Positions 50,750 to 60,684 of a stretch of DNA of 64,000 nucleotides are shown piece after piece. Positions within the stretch are counted from its first letter, which is position 1, and each line of letters opens with the position of its first letter. The DNA comes from Planotetraspora sp. A-T 1434. GTDB lineage: Bacteria; Actinomycetota; Actinomycetes; Streptosporangiales; Streptosporangiaceae. The notes under the pieces were generated by a model. It had not been told where the DNA came from. It ran no database searches and was given only the letters and a program-made list of their open reading frames with translations. The translations under genes were made by a program, and so were the position numbers. Location of the stretch: assembly GCF_025420585.1 (NCBI RefSeq), contig NZ_JAOEGB010000026.1:61509-125508 (forward strand), in the 5' to 3' direction.

Positions 50750-51532
50750 ATGGTGGAGATCAAGACCGAGGCCGAGTTGAGTGCCATGCGGGAGGCCGGC
50801 CGTGTCGTCGCGCACGCCCTCGCCGCGATACAGGAGCTGGCCGCGCCGGGGGTCACACTGACAGATCTCGACGAGGCGGCCGCGGCGGTCATCCGCCAGG
50901 AAGGGGCGACGCCCGCGTTCCTGCACTACAAACCGGGCTTCGCACCGACGCCGTTCCCCGCGGTCATCTGCACGTCCGTCAACGATGTGATCGTGCATGG
51001 CATACCCAACGGGTACCGGCTGAGAAGAGGCGATCTGCTCAGCGTCGACTGCGGGGCCTACCTCGACGGCTGGGCCGGAGACGCCGCGACCACCTTCGTC
51101 ATCGGCGAGCCGGCTGGTGATGCCGCCGACCCTGCCGATCTGGCGCTCGTCGAGGCGGCTCGGGCGGCGCTGAGCGCGGCGGTCGCGGTCGCGGTCCCGG
51201 GCGGACGGCTGGGCGACCTCGGGCATGCCATCGCTCGAGTGGGCAGGGCGGCGGGGTACGGCATCATGGCCGACTTCGGCGGCCACGGCATCGGCCGCCG
51301 CATGCACGAAGACCCCCACGTGCCGAACGAAGCTCGGCCGGGGCGTGGAATGGTCCTGCGGCCCGGACTGGTGCTGGCGATTGAGCCGATGTTCATCGCG
51401 GGCGGCGCCGACCGCTACCGGACCGCCCCGGACGGCTGGGCCCTGCACACCTCGGACGGCAGCCGGGCCGCCCACATGGAACACACCGTGGCGGTGACAG
51501 ACGACGGCCCCCGCCTTCTCACCGTGCCATGA
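50750..51532 (+). CDS. map: Methionine aminopeptidase, type I
   Basis: 260 residues. Metal ligands and active-site residues are in place: His in NDVIVHGIP, Asp in SVDCGAYLDGWAGDAATTF, His in GGHGIGRRMHEDPHVPN, Glu in AIEPMF and HMEHTVAV. GGGAGG before the ATG. Removes initiator Met from new proteins. Not in a ribosomal operon but controlled by its own XRE gene, so probably an extra copy. Such copies can give resistance to inhibitors or act conditionally. Confidence 0.92.
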   Translation: MVEIKTEAELSAMREAGRVVAHALAAIQELAAPGVTLTDLDEAAAAVIRQEGATPAFLHYKPGFAPTPFPAVICTSVNDVIVHGIPNGYRLRRGDLLSVDCGAYLDGWAGDAATTFVIGEPAGDAADPADLALVEAARAALSAAVAVAVPGGRLGDLGHAIARVGRAAGYGIMADFGGHGIGRRMHEDPHVPNEARPGRGMVLRPGLVLAIEPMFIAGGADRYRTAPDGWALHTSDGSRAAHMEHTVAVTDDGPRLLTVP

Positions 51533-51636
51533 AGGCTGCCATCAACACCCGGCCATCAACACCAGGGCCGATGCGTTCTCAGTCGGTGAGACAGAGTAGC
51601 TGAAGGCCGATCCGGCGGGGCCGGACCATGCCTACC

Positions 51637-51819
51637 TCAGTCCGGGATGCTGAAGGTATGGGACCAGACGAACCGCGACGCAGCGTGGACACCACGCGCG
51701 TACTCGACCACACGGCCGCCAGCCGTACGGGTCACCCGGTGCGGCTCGACCACGGGCTCGCCGGCGGGCAACTCCAGGAGCACGGCCTCGTGAGCGGTCG
51801 GCATGCGCGCCGGAAACTC
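51637..51819 (-). pseudogene. C-terminal remnant of a GntR/UTRA regulator
   Basis: Sixty-one codons reading PARMPTAHEAVLLELPAGEP, GRVVEYARGVHAASRFVWSH and the stop at 51637-51639, the usual end of a UTRA domain. The DNA-binding part is missing. Confidence 0.7.
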
Positions 51820-51940
51820 TCTACACCACCCCCTCGCCGGAGCAGTACGCCGCCGCCGTCCAGAAGTACACCGGCTGGTCGCCGACCTGCTGCTCGGCCG
51901 GTGGAAGTGCGCCGACGGCTGTGGAGCAGGAGGAGGTTGA
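51819..51940 (+). pseudogene. Remnant of a small unknown gene, frameshifted
   Basis: LYTTPSPEQYAAAVQKYT, then a frameshift, then RLVADLLLGRWKCADGCGAG to TGA at 51938-51940. Protein-like but not recognised. It directly abuts the GntR remnant on the other strand. The 270 bp up to the ABC locus show no gene. Confidence 0.35.
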
Positions 51941-52213
51941 TGGCCACCAGATCAGGGGCCAGGGGAAAACCCACCCCCCCCCCCGCGTCGGGTCACGATC
52001 CACTGAAGGGTTTTGCGTGCGGTTCCATTTTATTACCGTGACGAGCCAGCCGATGCCGGCTAGCAGCTTACCGCGATATAAGCGCTGAGGACTTCGCCGA
52101 ACCCTTCAACGAAGGCGTCCCATATACAGACCCCACCGGGGCAGACCCCAGCGTGTCGGCGAGTCGATGGTGATCGGCGCCGAGGGTCCGGTCATGGTTG
52201 TCTTCTTTGTTAG

Positions 52214-54211
52214 TCAGCTCTTCAGGCCTGACTGAACTTCCGTCAGTGCGGTTGGTGAAATATGGCAGCGGATCTTGTGCCCGTTGCCCGTTTGCCGCCA
52301 CGGAGGCGCCTCGGTGTCGCAGATTGATCCGATTTTGCGTGGGCAGCGGGATGCGAATCGGCAGCCCGGCTGATCGGCGGACGGTGGTGGCATCGGGCCG
52401 GTAAGGCGTATGCGGCTGACTTGTTCCGAGGAAGATCGCAGGCGCGGGATCGCCGACACGAGGGCCTCCGTGTAGGGATGGTGCGGGGCGGCGAACACGT
52501 CGGCGGCGTCACCCACTTCGACGAGCCAGCCCAGGTACATGACGCCTATCCGGTCGGCGAGGAAACGCACTACCGCCAGGTCGTGGGAGATGAAGACATA
52601 GCTGGCGTCGCTCGTTCGCCGGGACTCCACGAGCAAGCTCAGGATCGAGGCTTGGACGGACACGTCGAGTGCGGAGACGGGCTCGTCGAGGAGAACGACG
52701 TCGGGGCTTCCGGCGAACGCGCGGCCGATCGCGACTCGCTGCTTTTGCCCACCGGACAGCCGCGTCGTCTTGGACTCCACCTGCGCCTGATCCAGGCGGA
52801 CGCGCCGTGCCAGTTCGAGGACCGTGGTGGCGCTGCCGAGTTTTTTGATGGCACGCTGCAAAATGAAGCGCACGCTGTGTCGGGGGTTGAGCGTGCTGTC
52901 GGGGCTCTGGAACACCATTTGGATCGCGCGTTTCACGTCGCGCGGGCGTCGGGACAGGCGGCGGGGAACGTCGCGTCCGCGCAACAGGATCTGGCCTGCG
53001 GTCGGCTCGACGAGGCCGGCGACAATGCGGGCCAGTGTCGTTTTCCCGCTTCCCGATTCGCCGACGAGGCCGAAAATCTCTCTTTCGCGGATTTCCAGGG
53101 AGAGATCGTGAACGACGGTGGTCTTCTTGTAGGTCTTGGTGACATTGCGCAGTTGTAAGACCTCAGGGCGCCGCTCGGTGACGGGGAACTCGTCGCCCGG
53201 TTCGGTCAGCGGTAGTGGCGATGCGTCGTCCGCGTGGTAGCAGCGCACCGTGCGGCCCTCGCCAAGAGCGATGAAAGGCGGTTCCTCGGCAAGGCAGTCG
53301 GATTGGGCCAGTGGGCACCGTTCCGCGAAGCGGCACCCTTGTGTCACCGTATCCAGGCTCGGCGGTGCACCAGGTATCGGGCGTAGGTAGCGAGTGCCCT
53401 TCGCATCGCCGAATCGCGGGATCGACGCGACCAGTGCGCGCGTGTAGGGATGCTTCGGCGCATGAAGCACCTCCGTTGCTGTGCCTTGTTCGACGACTCG
53501 CCCGGAGTAGAGGATTGTGACCCGGTCGCAGATCCGCGCGACCAGCCCGAGATTGTGACTGATGAGCAGGATGGCGGTGTTCGACTGGCTTCGGATGGTG
53601 CCGATGAGGTCGACGATTTCGGCTTCGACGGTCGCATCCAGCGCGGTTGTGGGTTCGTCGAGGATGAGCAGTTTGGGGTTTGCGGCCAGCGCCATCGCGA
53701 TGACGACTCGTTGCTGCTGCCCGCCGGAGAGCTCATGGGGGTATCGGCGTGCCAGATGTTCCGGTTCGGGCAGGAGAACGCTGCGCAGCATCTCGACGGC
53801 TTGCGAGCGCGCTTCGTCCCCGGCAGCTGAGGTGTGGAACCTGAAGACCTCGGCGATCTGGTCTCCGACCCGCATGGACGGGTTGAGAGCCGAGCCGGCC
53901 TCTTGATACACGATGGCGACGTTGTTGCCGCGTTCGTGCGTGAGTGCGGCGTGGCTGAGCTGCGTCATCTCGACGTCGCCGATTCTGATGGTGCCGCTCG
54001 TGATACGGCCGTTGTCGGGGAGGTAGCGCAGCAACGAGAAAGCAAGCGTGCTCTTGCCCGACCCCGACTCGCCGACGATGCCAAGTGCTTCTCCTGGGCG
54101 GACATCGAGCGACACGTCACGAAGAACGGGGCAGGACTCGCCTCGAACCATGTATGCGACATTGAGGTCCATAACGGACAGCAGTGGCGGTTCTTGTGTC
54201 GCGGTGGTCAC
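52214..54211 (-). CDS. Fused double ATPase of a peptide/nickel-type ABC importer
   Basis: 665 residues, two complete ATPase halves (DppD- and DppF-like). Walker A GESGSGKST and GESGSGKTT, signatures LSGGQQQR and LSGGQKQR, Walker B LLILDEP and VVLLDEP. Each half ends in the oligopeptide-transporter Cys motif (CRFAERCPLAQSDC, CRFASRCPRKIGSIC). The GTG at 54211 overlaps the permease stop (GTGA). Energises uptake by the two permeases. Confidence 0.93.
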   Translation of the reverse strand: MTTATQEPPLLSVMDLNVAYMVRGESCPVLRDVSLDVRPGEALGIVGESGSGKSTLAFSLLRYLPDNGRITSGTIRIGDVEMTQLSHAALTHERGNNVAIVYQEAGSALNPSMRVGDQIAEVFRFHTSAAGDEARSQAVEMLRSVLLPEPEHLARRYPHELSGGQQQRVVIAMALAANPKLLILDEPTTALDATVEAEIVDLIGTIRSQSNTAILLISHNLGLVARICDRVTILYSGRVVEQGTATEVLHAPKHPYTRALVASIPRFGDAKGTRYLRPIPGAPPSLDTVTQGCRFAERCPLAQSDCLAEEPPFIALGEGRTVRCYHADDASPLPLTEPGDEFPVTERRPEVLQLRNVTKTYKKTTVVHDLSLEIREREIFGLVGESGSGKTTLARIVAGLVEPTAGQILLRGRDVPRRLSRRPRDVKRAIQMVFQSPDSTLNPRHSVRFILQRAIKKLGSATTVLELARRVRLDQAQVESKTTRLSGGQKQRVAIGRAFAGSPDVVLLDEPVSALDVSVQASILSLLVESRRTSDASYVFISHDLAVVRFLADRIGVMYLGWLVEVGDAADVFAAPHHPYTEALVSAIPRLRSSSEQVSRIRLTGPMPPPSADQPGCRFASRCPRKIGSICDTEAPPWRQTGNGHKIRCHISPTALTEVQSGLKS

Positions 54212-55143
54212 TTGAATGCCTTCCTGAGTCCGTCGGCTGCGAGGTTCACGCCGACGATGAACGTGGCGAGGGCGATGGCTGGGGCCAGCAGCGCCCACGG
54301 TGATATTTCGATGTAGGCGCGTTGTTCGGAGATCGTTCGACCCCAGTCGGGCGAGGGCGGTTGCAGGCCGAGGCCGAGGAACGACAAGGTCGCCGCCGTG
54401 AACACCGCATATCCCAGGCGGATCGTGGCTTCGACCAGGATCGGGCTGGTGACGTTGGGCAGCACCTCGATCACCATCGAGTAGAAGCCGCGTTCGCCGC
54501 GCATCCGGGCTGCTTCGACGTAGCCCTTCTGGACTTCGTCACCCACCGAACCGCGGACGGTCCTCGCGATCTGCGGGACGAAGAAGACGGCGATGAGGAT
54601 GATGACGTTCAGCAACGATGACCCGAGAATGCCCAGCACCAGCACCGCGACGATGAGCGTGGGAATCGCCATCAGTACGTCGACGGCCCGCATCACGAAG
54701 ATGTCCACGATGCCGCCGTAATAGCCGGCGACCAGACCGAGGAGTGCGCCGAAGATGACGGCCAGGACGGTCGCGGCCGGAGCGATGAGGAGCACGGTCT
54801 GTGCGCCCGCGAGCACCCTCGACAGCACGTCGCGGCCGAGATTGTCGGTGCCCAGCAGATGAGTCGAACTGGGCGGCTCGAACGAGTGGAACGGGTCGAC
54901 CGCCTGCGGATCGTGCGGGACGACGAGCTGCCAGGCAACGCCGACGAAGACCCAGAACAAAACGATCACGGCGCCAGAGATGAAGGTGGGGGACGTCGAC
55001 AGGGTCTTGATGATGTAACGGCGGTTGCGTCGTGTGCGGTTCGCCTTGGCGTCGGCCGGGGATTCTGGCGGGCCGGGATCGTGCGGCGTCTTCCCGTTCG
55101 GCTCCGGCGCGAGGGTCTGGCGGGTGGTGGGCTGGTCGGTCAC
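54208..55143 (-). CDS. ABC importer permease 2 (DppC-like)
   Basis: 311 residues, six membrane segments. STHLLGTDNLGRDVLSRVLA (family motif), EAA loop EAARMRGERGFYSMVIEVLP. A long hydrophilic N-terminus of about 45 residues. GTG start overlaps the upstream permease stop by 4 bp. Confidence 0.93.
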   Translation of the reverse strand: MTDQPTTRQTLAPEPNGKTPHDPGPPESPADAKANRTRRNRRYIIKTLSTSPTFISGAVIVLFWVFVGVAWQLVVPHDPQAVDPFHSFEPPSSTHLLGTDNLGRDVLSRVLAGAQTVLLIAPAATVLAVIFGALLGLVAGYYGGIVDIFVMRAVDVLMAIPTLIVAVLVLGILGSSLLNVIILIAVFFVPQIARTVRGSVGDEVQKGYVEAARMRGERGFYSMVIEVLPNVTSPILVEATIRLGYAVFTAATLSFLGLGLQPPSPDWGRTISEQRAYIEISPWALLAPAIALATFIVGVNLAADGLRKAFK

Positions 55144-56093
55144 CGGGAGCCTCCGAGGCGGATCCGCGGCACGAGCACCGCGAAGAGCACGTCTGCCAGC
55201 AGATTGGCCAGCATGATGATCAGGCCGAGGGTAAGGGTCGCGGCTTGCACGACGGTGATGTCGTGGCCGGTCGCGGAATCGAGCAGGAGCTTGCCAATAC
55301 CGGGATAGTTGAACAGGGCTTCGACGACGATGAGGCCGCCGACCAGGTACGTGACCTGACCGGCGATCACGGCGACGGTCGGCGGTAGCGCGTTGCGCGT
55401 GACATGGCTGACAACGATGCGGCGCCGCGGCAGCCCCTTGAGAATGGCGGTGCGATAGTACGGCTGCGCGAGTACGTCGATCGTTCCCGCTCGCGCCATC
55501 CGGGCGATATAGCCGAACAGGACGAACGCGAGCGGTATGGCGGGCAAGATCAGGTATTCCAACCGCACGCCGAAGCTCGAACCCGGCGGGGCCACAGCTG
55601 TGACCGGGAGCCAGTGCAAGCCGATGGCGAAGATCGACAACAGGACGACGCCGGAGACGAACTCCGGGATGACGGTGAGCGATACGCCACCGATGGAGAC
55701 AAACCTGTCAAGCGGTCCGGCTTCTTTGAGCCCTGCCGCGATGCCCGCGATCACCGAGATCGGGACGATGGTCACGAACGCAACGGCGGCGAGCAGCAGC
55801 GAGTCGCCCAGTCGGCCCATGATCAGGCCGAAGACCGGCTCCTGGAGCAACTGCGACTGTCCCCAGTCGCCGGTGACGAATCCCTTGAGCCAGGAGAAGA
55901 ACCGGGTCCACAGCGGCTGGTCGGCGCCCAGTTTGTGATTCAGGATGGCGACCTGGTCAGCGGTCGCGTGGGGCCCGAGGATGGTTTGGGCGAGGTTGCC
56001 GGGAAGAACCTGACACAACACGAACACCAGCAGGGAGACCACCAGTAGTGTCAGTGCGATCTGGCCGACCCGGCTCAGCAGATAGTTGCGCAT
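55140..56093 (-). CDS. ABC importer permease 1 (DppB-like)
   Basis: 317 residues, six membrane segments. The N-terminus (RVGQIALTLLVVSLLVFVLC) and the EAA-like loop TAILKGLPRRRIVVSHVTRN are of the binding-protein-dependent peptide type. Starts 25 bp after the lipoprotein gene. Confidence 0.93.
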   Translation of the reverse strand: MRNYLLSRVGQIALTLLVVSLLVFVLCQVLPGNLAQTILGPHATADQVAILNHKLGADQPLWTRFFSWLKGFVTGDWGQSQLLQEPVFGLIMGRLGDSLLLAAVAFVTIVPISVIAGIAAGLKEAGPLDRFVSIGGVSLTVIPEFVSGVVLLSIFAIGLHWLPVTAVAPPGSSFGVRLEYLILPAIPLAFVLFGYIARMARAGTIDVLAQPYYRTAILKGLPRRRIVVSHVTRNALPPTVAVIAGQVTYLVGGLIVVEALFNYPGIGKLLLDSATGHDITVVQAATLTLGLIIMLANLLADVLFAVLVPRIRLGGSR

Positions 56094-56118
56094 TGTTTCC
56101 CGGCACCTCGTCCGTGTG

Positions 56119-57729
56119 TTAGTGGCTGATCCAGGCGGAGGTCAGCACGATGTTCCCGATTGGCGAGGGCGTGATCCCGTGCACGTTCTTGTTGGTGGCC
56201 TGGGTGAAGTCCTGGAAGAACGCGACGACGACGGGGACCTGATCGTGAAGGATCTTCGCTGCCTGGGTCGCGATCTGCTGACGCTTGGCGGGATCGATGG
56301 TCGCGTCGTATTGGGCCAGCAGCGCGTCGAACTGGGGGTTGGAGAAGCGGGAGGAGTTCCACACACCCTTCGTGATCAGCGAAGCCTCGATCAGCTGCTC
56401 GGGGACCGGGCGCGTTCCCCAGGTCACAATGGTGAACGGCTCCTGCAGCCAGGGGGTGTTCGACCCAGTTCCGTAAAAGGCGTTCGAGGACAGCTGTTTG
56501 ATGTCGATGTTGATTCCGGCCGGTGCGCAGTTCTGTTTGATGAGCGCGGCATAGTCTGGGACGCCGGGTTCGTCGTCGATCGTGAGGGTCGCGGTGAAGC
56601 CATGCGGGTATCCGGCCTGAGCGAGAAGGGTCTTCGCCTGGTCGATGTCACGGGTGCGCTGTGGGATGCCCTGCGGCTGAATCGAGTAGATCTGTGACCA
56701 GAGGTGGTCGTTGGCGATCGTTCCCTTGCCTTGTGTGACTCCCTGCAGCGCTCCCTGGCGGTCGATACAAAGCGCGACCGCCTGACGGACACGCACATCG
56801 TTGAACGGCTTCTGCGTGACCTGCATGTTCAGCGCCAGGTAACCCGCCGACGGGCCGGCGATCACGTTCACACTCGGGTTCCGGTACAGGGAGCTGTCGA
56901 CGTCGATCGCCATGTCCACGGCCCCGCCGGTCAGGGCGAGCGCCTCAGCCTTCGGGTCGGAATAGTAGGTGACGTCGATCTGTGCCAGATACGGCTTCTG
57001 TCCCCAGTAGTCGTTGCGCAACTTCAGGGACGCGCGCTGCGCCGCCTGATAGTTGGTGAGCGTGTACGGGCCGGTGCCGACCGGATTCTTCAGCCAGTCG
57101 CCGGAGTAGTTCGCGGGCAGAATCACGGTGTTGAAGTTCGCCGGTGACACCAGATAGGGAAAGTCCGCATACGGGCGGTCCAAATGGAACACGACCGTGT
57201 CGTCACCGGCTGCCTCCACCTTGCCTTGGCCCAGGGTGCCCTCGAAGTTCGTCAAGGCACCGGAGCTGTTCTTCGGATCGAGCACCCGGTTGAACGAGGC
57301 GACGACATCCTGGGCGGTCATCGGCTGGCCGGTGTTGAACTTCACCCCCTGGCGGAGGGTGAAGGTCCAATTCTGCGCCTTCGCGTCACTCGTCCAGCTG
57401 GCCGCAAGCTGCGGCTCGAGCGTCGACTTGGACCCCACCACGTTGACCAGATACTGCGCCACCTGCTGCACCACGATGATCGACGACCCGTCCGCCATCG
57501 TGATCGGGTCGACCGCGGTCGACGGCTTGACCGCGCCGACCCGGAGTGTCCCGCCGGAAACCGGCGTGGAGCCTCCGGATGAGCCGGGTCCTCCACCGGC
57601 ACCACTACAGCCCGCAAGAGCGAGCGCGGCAACGGCGATCGCGCCCACAGCAGCGCGCACGCCGTACCGAGGTCGCCGGCGTCGCGCCGCGGGCGAGACT
57701 GCCTCTGGGGTTTGGGGTTGCTGGTTCAC
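56119..57729 (-). CDS. Substrate-binding lipoprotein of the ABC importer (SBP family 5)
   Basis: 536 residues. A twin-Arg-like basic N-terminus, hydrophobic stretch and lipobox LAGC (Cys about residue 41), a Gly/Ser linker, then the SBP_bac_5 fold (PQLAASWTSDAKAQNWTFTL, GTGPYTLTNYQAAQRASLKL). GTG at 57729 with GAGGAG 4 nt upstream; longer frames cross the promoter. The family binds peptides, nickel, opines or glycosides, so substrate cannot be read from it. Divergent from iclR. Confidence 0.92.
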   Translation of the reverse strand: MNQQPQTPEAVSPAARRRRPRYGVRAAVGAIAVAALALAGCSGAGGGPGSSGGSTPVSGGTLRVGAVKPSTAVDPITMADGSSIIVVQQVAQYLVNVVGSKSTLEPQLAASWTSDAKAQNWTFTLRQGVKFNTGQPMTAQDVVASFNRVLDPKNSSGALTNFEGTLGQGKVEAAGDDTVVFHLDRPYADFPYLVSPANFNTVILPANYSGDWLKNPVGTGPYTLTNYQAAQRASLKLRNDYWGQKPYLAQIDVTYYSDPKAEALALTGGAVDMAIDVDSSLYRNPSVNVIAGPSAGYLALNMQVTQKPFNDVRVRQAVALCIDRQGALQGVTQGKGTIANDHLWSQIYSIQPQGIPQRTRDIDQAKTLLAQAGYPHGFTATLTIDDEPGVPDYAALIKQNCAPAGINIDIKQLSSNAFYGTGSNTPWLQEPFTIVTWGTRPVPEQLIEASLITKGVWNSSRFSNPQFDALLAQYDATIDPAKRQQIATQAAKILHDQVPVVVAFFQDFTQATNKNVHGITPSPIGNIVLTSAWISH

Positions 57730-57844
57730 ATTTCTCCTCGCTGAGGCAGTAGAGGTTGTTGTGTCCAGTCCGTGCCGCTGGGTGCACAACGAACCTGGTA
57801 CGGGCGTCCACGTCCCCCGGTGATGCATCGAAGGCTAGCCTGGG

Positions 57845-57861
57845 CTACCGTTGCGCGGTAG
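57845..57861. promoter_or_regulatory. Candidate IclR operator CTACCG-N5-CGGTAG
   Basis: A 6-bp inverted repeat with a 5-bp spacer in the 195-bp divergent region, followed by a further CGGTAG at 57876. Suits control of both the importer and the catabolic genes by the IclR protein. Confidence 0.55.
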
Positions 57862-57924
57862 GTTATGCCACAGAGCGGTAGCAAGCAAGCAGATGACGGT
57901 ATAACCGATTCAGAGGACGGATTA

Positions 57925-58608
57925 ATGACAAAAGACGCGGATCCGGGCATTCGCACCCTGGACCGAAGCTTGAGCTTGCTCAGCTTTGTGGTGAACGCCG
58001 AGACTCCGCAGACTCTCGCCGAGGTCGCAGCACAATCGGGCCTACCGTTGAGTACGGTAGCGCGGCTGCTGAAAGGCCTGGAGGCGGCGAACTTCATCGA
58101 TCGCGACTCCAGCGGGCGCTACATCACAGGGTTGGCGTTCCTGCGTCTCGCCGCCGTTGCGATCAACTCCTCGCCCTGGCTGCGTATCGCGGAGCGCCAC
58201 CTGCGCGGGCTCGCGTCGTCCACAGGTGAGTCCGCCTACATGGCCGTGCTGGACGAGACCGGAGAGAACGCCGTCTATGTGCTACGTGCGCCCAGCCCGA
58301 ACCCCATCCGTCACTGGACCTCCTCGGGCCGCCCCGAACCCGTCGACGGCACCGCCATGGGTGCCGCTCTACTCAGCAACGCCGGCCCCGAGGGTTACGT
58401 CGCCGTCGAAGGCGCGGTCACGCCCGATGTCACTGCGATCGCTGCGCCGTTGTACGGATCCGACGGTAGCGTCCGCGCCGCCATCGCCGTCATCGGCCCG
58501 AGCTACCGGATCGCGCCCGAGCGGGTGACCGTTCTCGGGGCCGCCGTCAAAGAACTCGCCGACCTTCTTTCCAAGGACGTGGACCGTTTGGTCCATCAAG
58601 GCGTCTAA
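57925..58608 (+). CDS. IclR-family transcriptional regulator
   Basis: 227 residues. Winged helix (LAEVAAQSGLPLSTVARLLK) and the IclR effector domain (WLRIAERHLRGLASSTGESA to the C-terminus). ATG at 57925 has GAGGA 7 nt upstream; an ATG at 57865 would lie in the operator region. IclR proteins respond to small catabolic substrates. Divergent from the importer and followed after 31 bp by the hydrolase/kinase/lyase genes. Confidence 0.9.
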   Translation: MTKDADPGIRTLDRSLSLLSFVVNAETPQTLAEVAAQSGLPLSTVARLLKGLEAANFIDRDSSGRYITGLAFLRLAAVAINSSPWLRIAERHLRGLASSTGESAYMAVLDETGENAVYVLRAPSPNPIRHWTSSGRPEPVDGTAMGAALLSNAGPEGYVAVEGAVTPDVTAIAAPLYGSDGSVRAAIAVIGPSYRIAPERVTVLGAAVKELADLLSKDVDRLVHQGV

Positions 58609-58639
58609 CCGACACGAACCGGATAGGACCGATCACCGT

Positions 58640-59695
58640 ATGTCTAGCCTCCCTCCCGCCCCCGGCGCCTCGCTCACGCAGCCCAAAGTCGACGCGCTGC
58701 GTGAGCGCGCGCACGCCACGCTGGCAGGCCTGGCCATCGGCGACGCGCTTGGCATGCCCACGCAGATGCTGCCGCGCAAGACCGTGGTTCGCCTGTTCCC
58801 CACGTTGACCGGGTTCGAGCCGGGCCCCCAGGAAAACCCGATCAGCCCGGGGCGACCGGCCGGCGAGTACACCGACGACACACAGCAGGCGTTGATGCTG
58901 GCACAGCTGCTCGTCGAAGGCCACGGCCGCATCGACGCCCACCGCTTCGTCGAGATGCTGGCCGCCTGGGCCAAGGAGGCCGAGATGAACGGGACCGAGC
59001 AGCTCGGCCCATCATCCCGCAAGGCGATCGACGCCATCCTGAACGGTGCGGCCATCGACGATGCCGGCAGCTACGGCGCCACAAACGGTGCTTCGATGCG
59101 CATCGCTCCCATCGGCATCGCCTTCCACGCCGACGACCTCGAGACCTTGATCGACCAGGTGCAGGAAGCATGTGCGCCGACACACAACACCGGCGTCGCC
59201 ATCGCCGGCGCGTCAGCGGTGGCCGCCGCCATCTCCTGCCGCCTGGAAGGGCACTCCTTCGATGAGGCGCTGCAGGTCGCACTGGCCGCGGCCGAAGCCG
59301 GCGCGGAGCGGGGCCACCACTTCAACGGCTCCGATGTCGGAGAACGGATCAAGTGGGCCATCGACTACGTCGCCGACCTCACCGTCGATCAGGTCATCGA
59401 CCGCGTGTCTCGGCTTGTCGGCACAGGCGTGCAAACTCAGGAGACGGTCGCCGCGGCCTTCGCACTCGCCTCCCGATGGCCGAACGACCCCTGGCAGGCT
59501 TGCCTCGCCGCCGCCCAACTCGGCGGCGACACCGACACCGTCAGCGCGATCACCGGTGCGATCGTCGGCGCCGGTGTGACTCCAGAGGCGTTCCCCGACG
59601 GCTCTCTCGCCCAGGTGGAGACAGTCAACAACATGAATCTGCGGAAGGTGTCCGACTCTCTCGTGGATCTCCGCCTCGCAACCGCGAACCGATGA
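58640..59695 (+). CDS. ADP-ribosylglycohydrolase-family enzyme
   Basis: 351 residues. Metal and substrate motifs of the ARH/DraG fold are all present: GLAIGDALG (32-40), EYTDDTQQ with T78-D79-D80-T81, NGASMRIAPIG, and GGDTDT (295-300). The family cleaves N- or O-glycosidic bonds of ADP-ribose or simpler ribosides using two Mg ions. Next to an importer and a sugar kinase, a catabolic glycosidase for an imported riboside is more likely than a protein-modification role (inference). The stop overlaps the kinase start. Confidence 0.88.
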   Translation: MSSLPPAPGASLTQPKVDALRERAHATLAGLAIGDALGMPTQMLPRKTVVRLFPTLTGFEPGPQENPISPGRPAGEYTDDTQQALMLAQLLVEGHGRIDAHRFVEMLAAWAKEAEMNGTEQLGPSSRKAIDAILNGAAIDDAGSYGATNGASMRIAPIGIAFHADDLETLIDQVQEACAPTHNTGVAIAGASAVAAAISCRLEGHSFDEALQVALAAAEAGAERGHHFNGSDVGERIKWAIDYVADLTVDQVIDRVSRLVGTGVQTQETVAAAFALASRWPNDPWQACLAAAQLGGDTDTVSAITGAIVGAGVTPEAFPDGSLAQVETVNNMNLRKVSDSLVDLRLATANR

Positions 59696-60684
59696 CGACC
59701 ACCGCGACGTTTCCGTCCTTCCCGATCAGCAGACTCGTCCGGGTCGGCAGTGCGATCGTGGACATCCTGCTCTACGTCGGCCACTTGCCCACACGGGGCG
59801 GCGACGTCATCTCCTCCAGTTACCTGCACGCCACAGGAGCCGGATTCAACGTACTCGTTGGCGCGCGGCGCCTCGGCCTGCCCGCCGCGTACGGCGGCTT
59901 GATCGGCGACGGCCCGCACGGAGTGAAGATCGCCGCCGACATGGACGCGGCCGGTATTCACCGGCTTCTTCCGGTTCGTTGTGGCCAAGACAGCGGCTTC
60001 TGCGTCGGTTTCGTCGAGCCCGACGGGGAGAGAACCTTCGCCACGATGCCCGGTGTGGACGCCACCATCGGGACCGACGATCTCGCTATGTTGCCGATCG
60101 AGGCCGGCGACGCCGTCTGCGTGTCCGGCTACGACCTCTGCTATCCCGTGTCGGGCGAGTCGATAGCCTCGTGGGTCGGAACCCTCCCGCCGACCACGTT
60201 CCTTGTCTTCGACCCGGGCCCGCTCGTGTCCAGCATCCCCCGGGACCGGTTGTCCCGCATCCTCAACCGGGTCGACATCGTGAGCGCGAACATGGTCGAA
60301 GCAGCAGCCCTCACCGGGCTCGACGAGCCGGCTGCCGCCGCGGTAGCGCTGGCAGCACGAGGCGTCGCGGTTATCGTCCGTGCCGGCGCAAGCGGTGCCT
60401 GGATCGCCTCCGGAACCGAGGTCGCCCACGCGCCGGCCCGGAGGACAACCGTTGTGGACACCACCGGGGCCGGCGACTCGCACCTTGCGGCGCTCGTCGC
60501 CCGTCTCGCGATCGGAGATGACCTTTACCGAGCCGCCCATTGGGCCAACGTTGCCGCGTCCCTCAACGTCGAGCGACGCGGCCCCAGTGCCAAGCCCACC
60601 ATGAACGAGATCGTCGACACGGCAACCCGGACGCCAGAATTCACCTGGCTGATCGCCGGCCGAAGGGATCAACCGCTGTCATGA
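59692..60684 (+). CDS. PfkB-family carbohydrate kinase
   Basis: 330 residues. N-terminal GSAIVDILLYVGHLPTRGGD, Gly-rich ATGAGFNVLVGARRLG and the C-terminal DTTGAGDSH with catalytic Asp262. Phosphorylates a sugar or nucleoside with ATP. Coupled to the preceding gene by ATGA and to the following gene by ATGA. The likely substrate is the sugar freed by the upstream glycohydrolase (inference). Confidence 0.92.
   Translation: MTTTATFPSFPISRLVRVGSAIVDILLYVGHLPTRGGDVISSSYLHATGAGFNVLVGARRLGLPAAYGGLIGDGPHGVKIAADMDAAGIHRLLPVRCGQDSGFCVGFVEPDGERTFATMPGVDATIGTDDLAMLPIEAGDAVCVSGYDLCYPVSGESIASWVGTLPPTTFLVFDPGPLVSSIPRDRLSRILNRVDIVSANMVEAAALTGLDEPAAAAVALAARGVAVIVRAGASGAWIASGTEVAHAPARRTTVVDTTGAGDSHLAALVARLAIGDDLYRAAHWANVAASLNVERRGPSAKPTMNEIVDTATRTPEFTWLIAGRRDQPLS

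Noticed and set aside
42013..52213. Calling 42-52 kb one intact biosynthetic gene cluster
   Set aside because: Only one tailoring enzyme is intact; no PKS, NRPS or other scaffold-forming gene is present.
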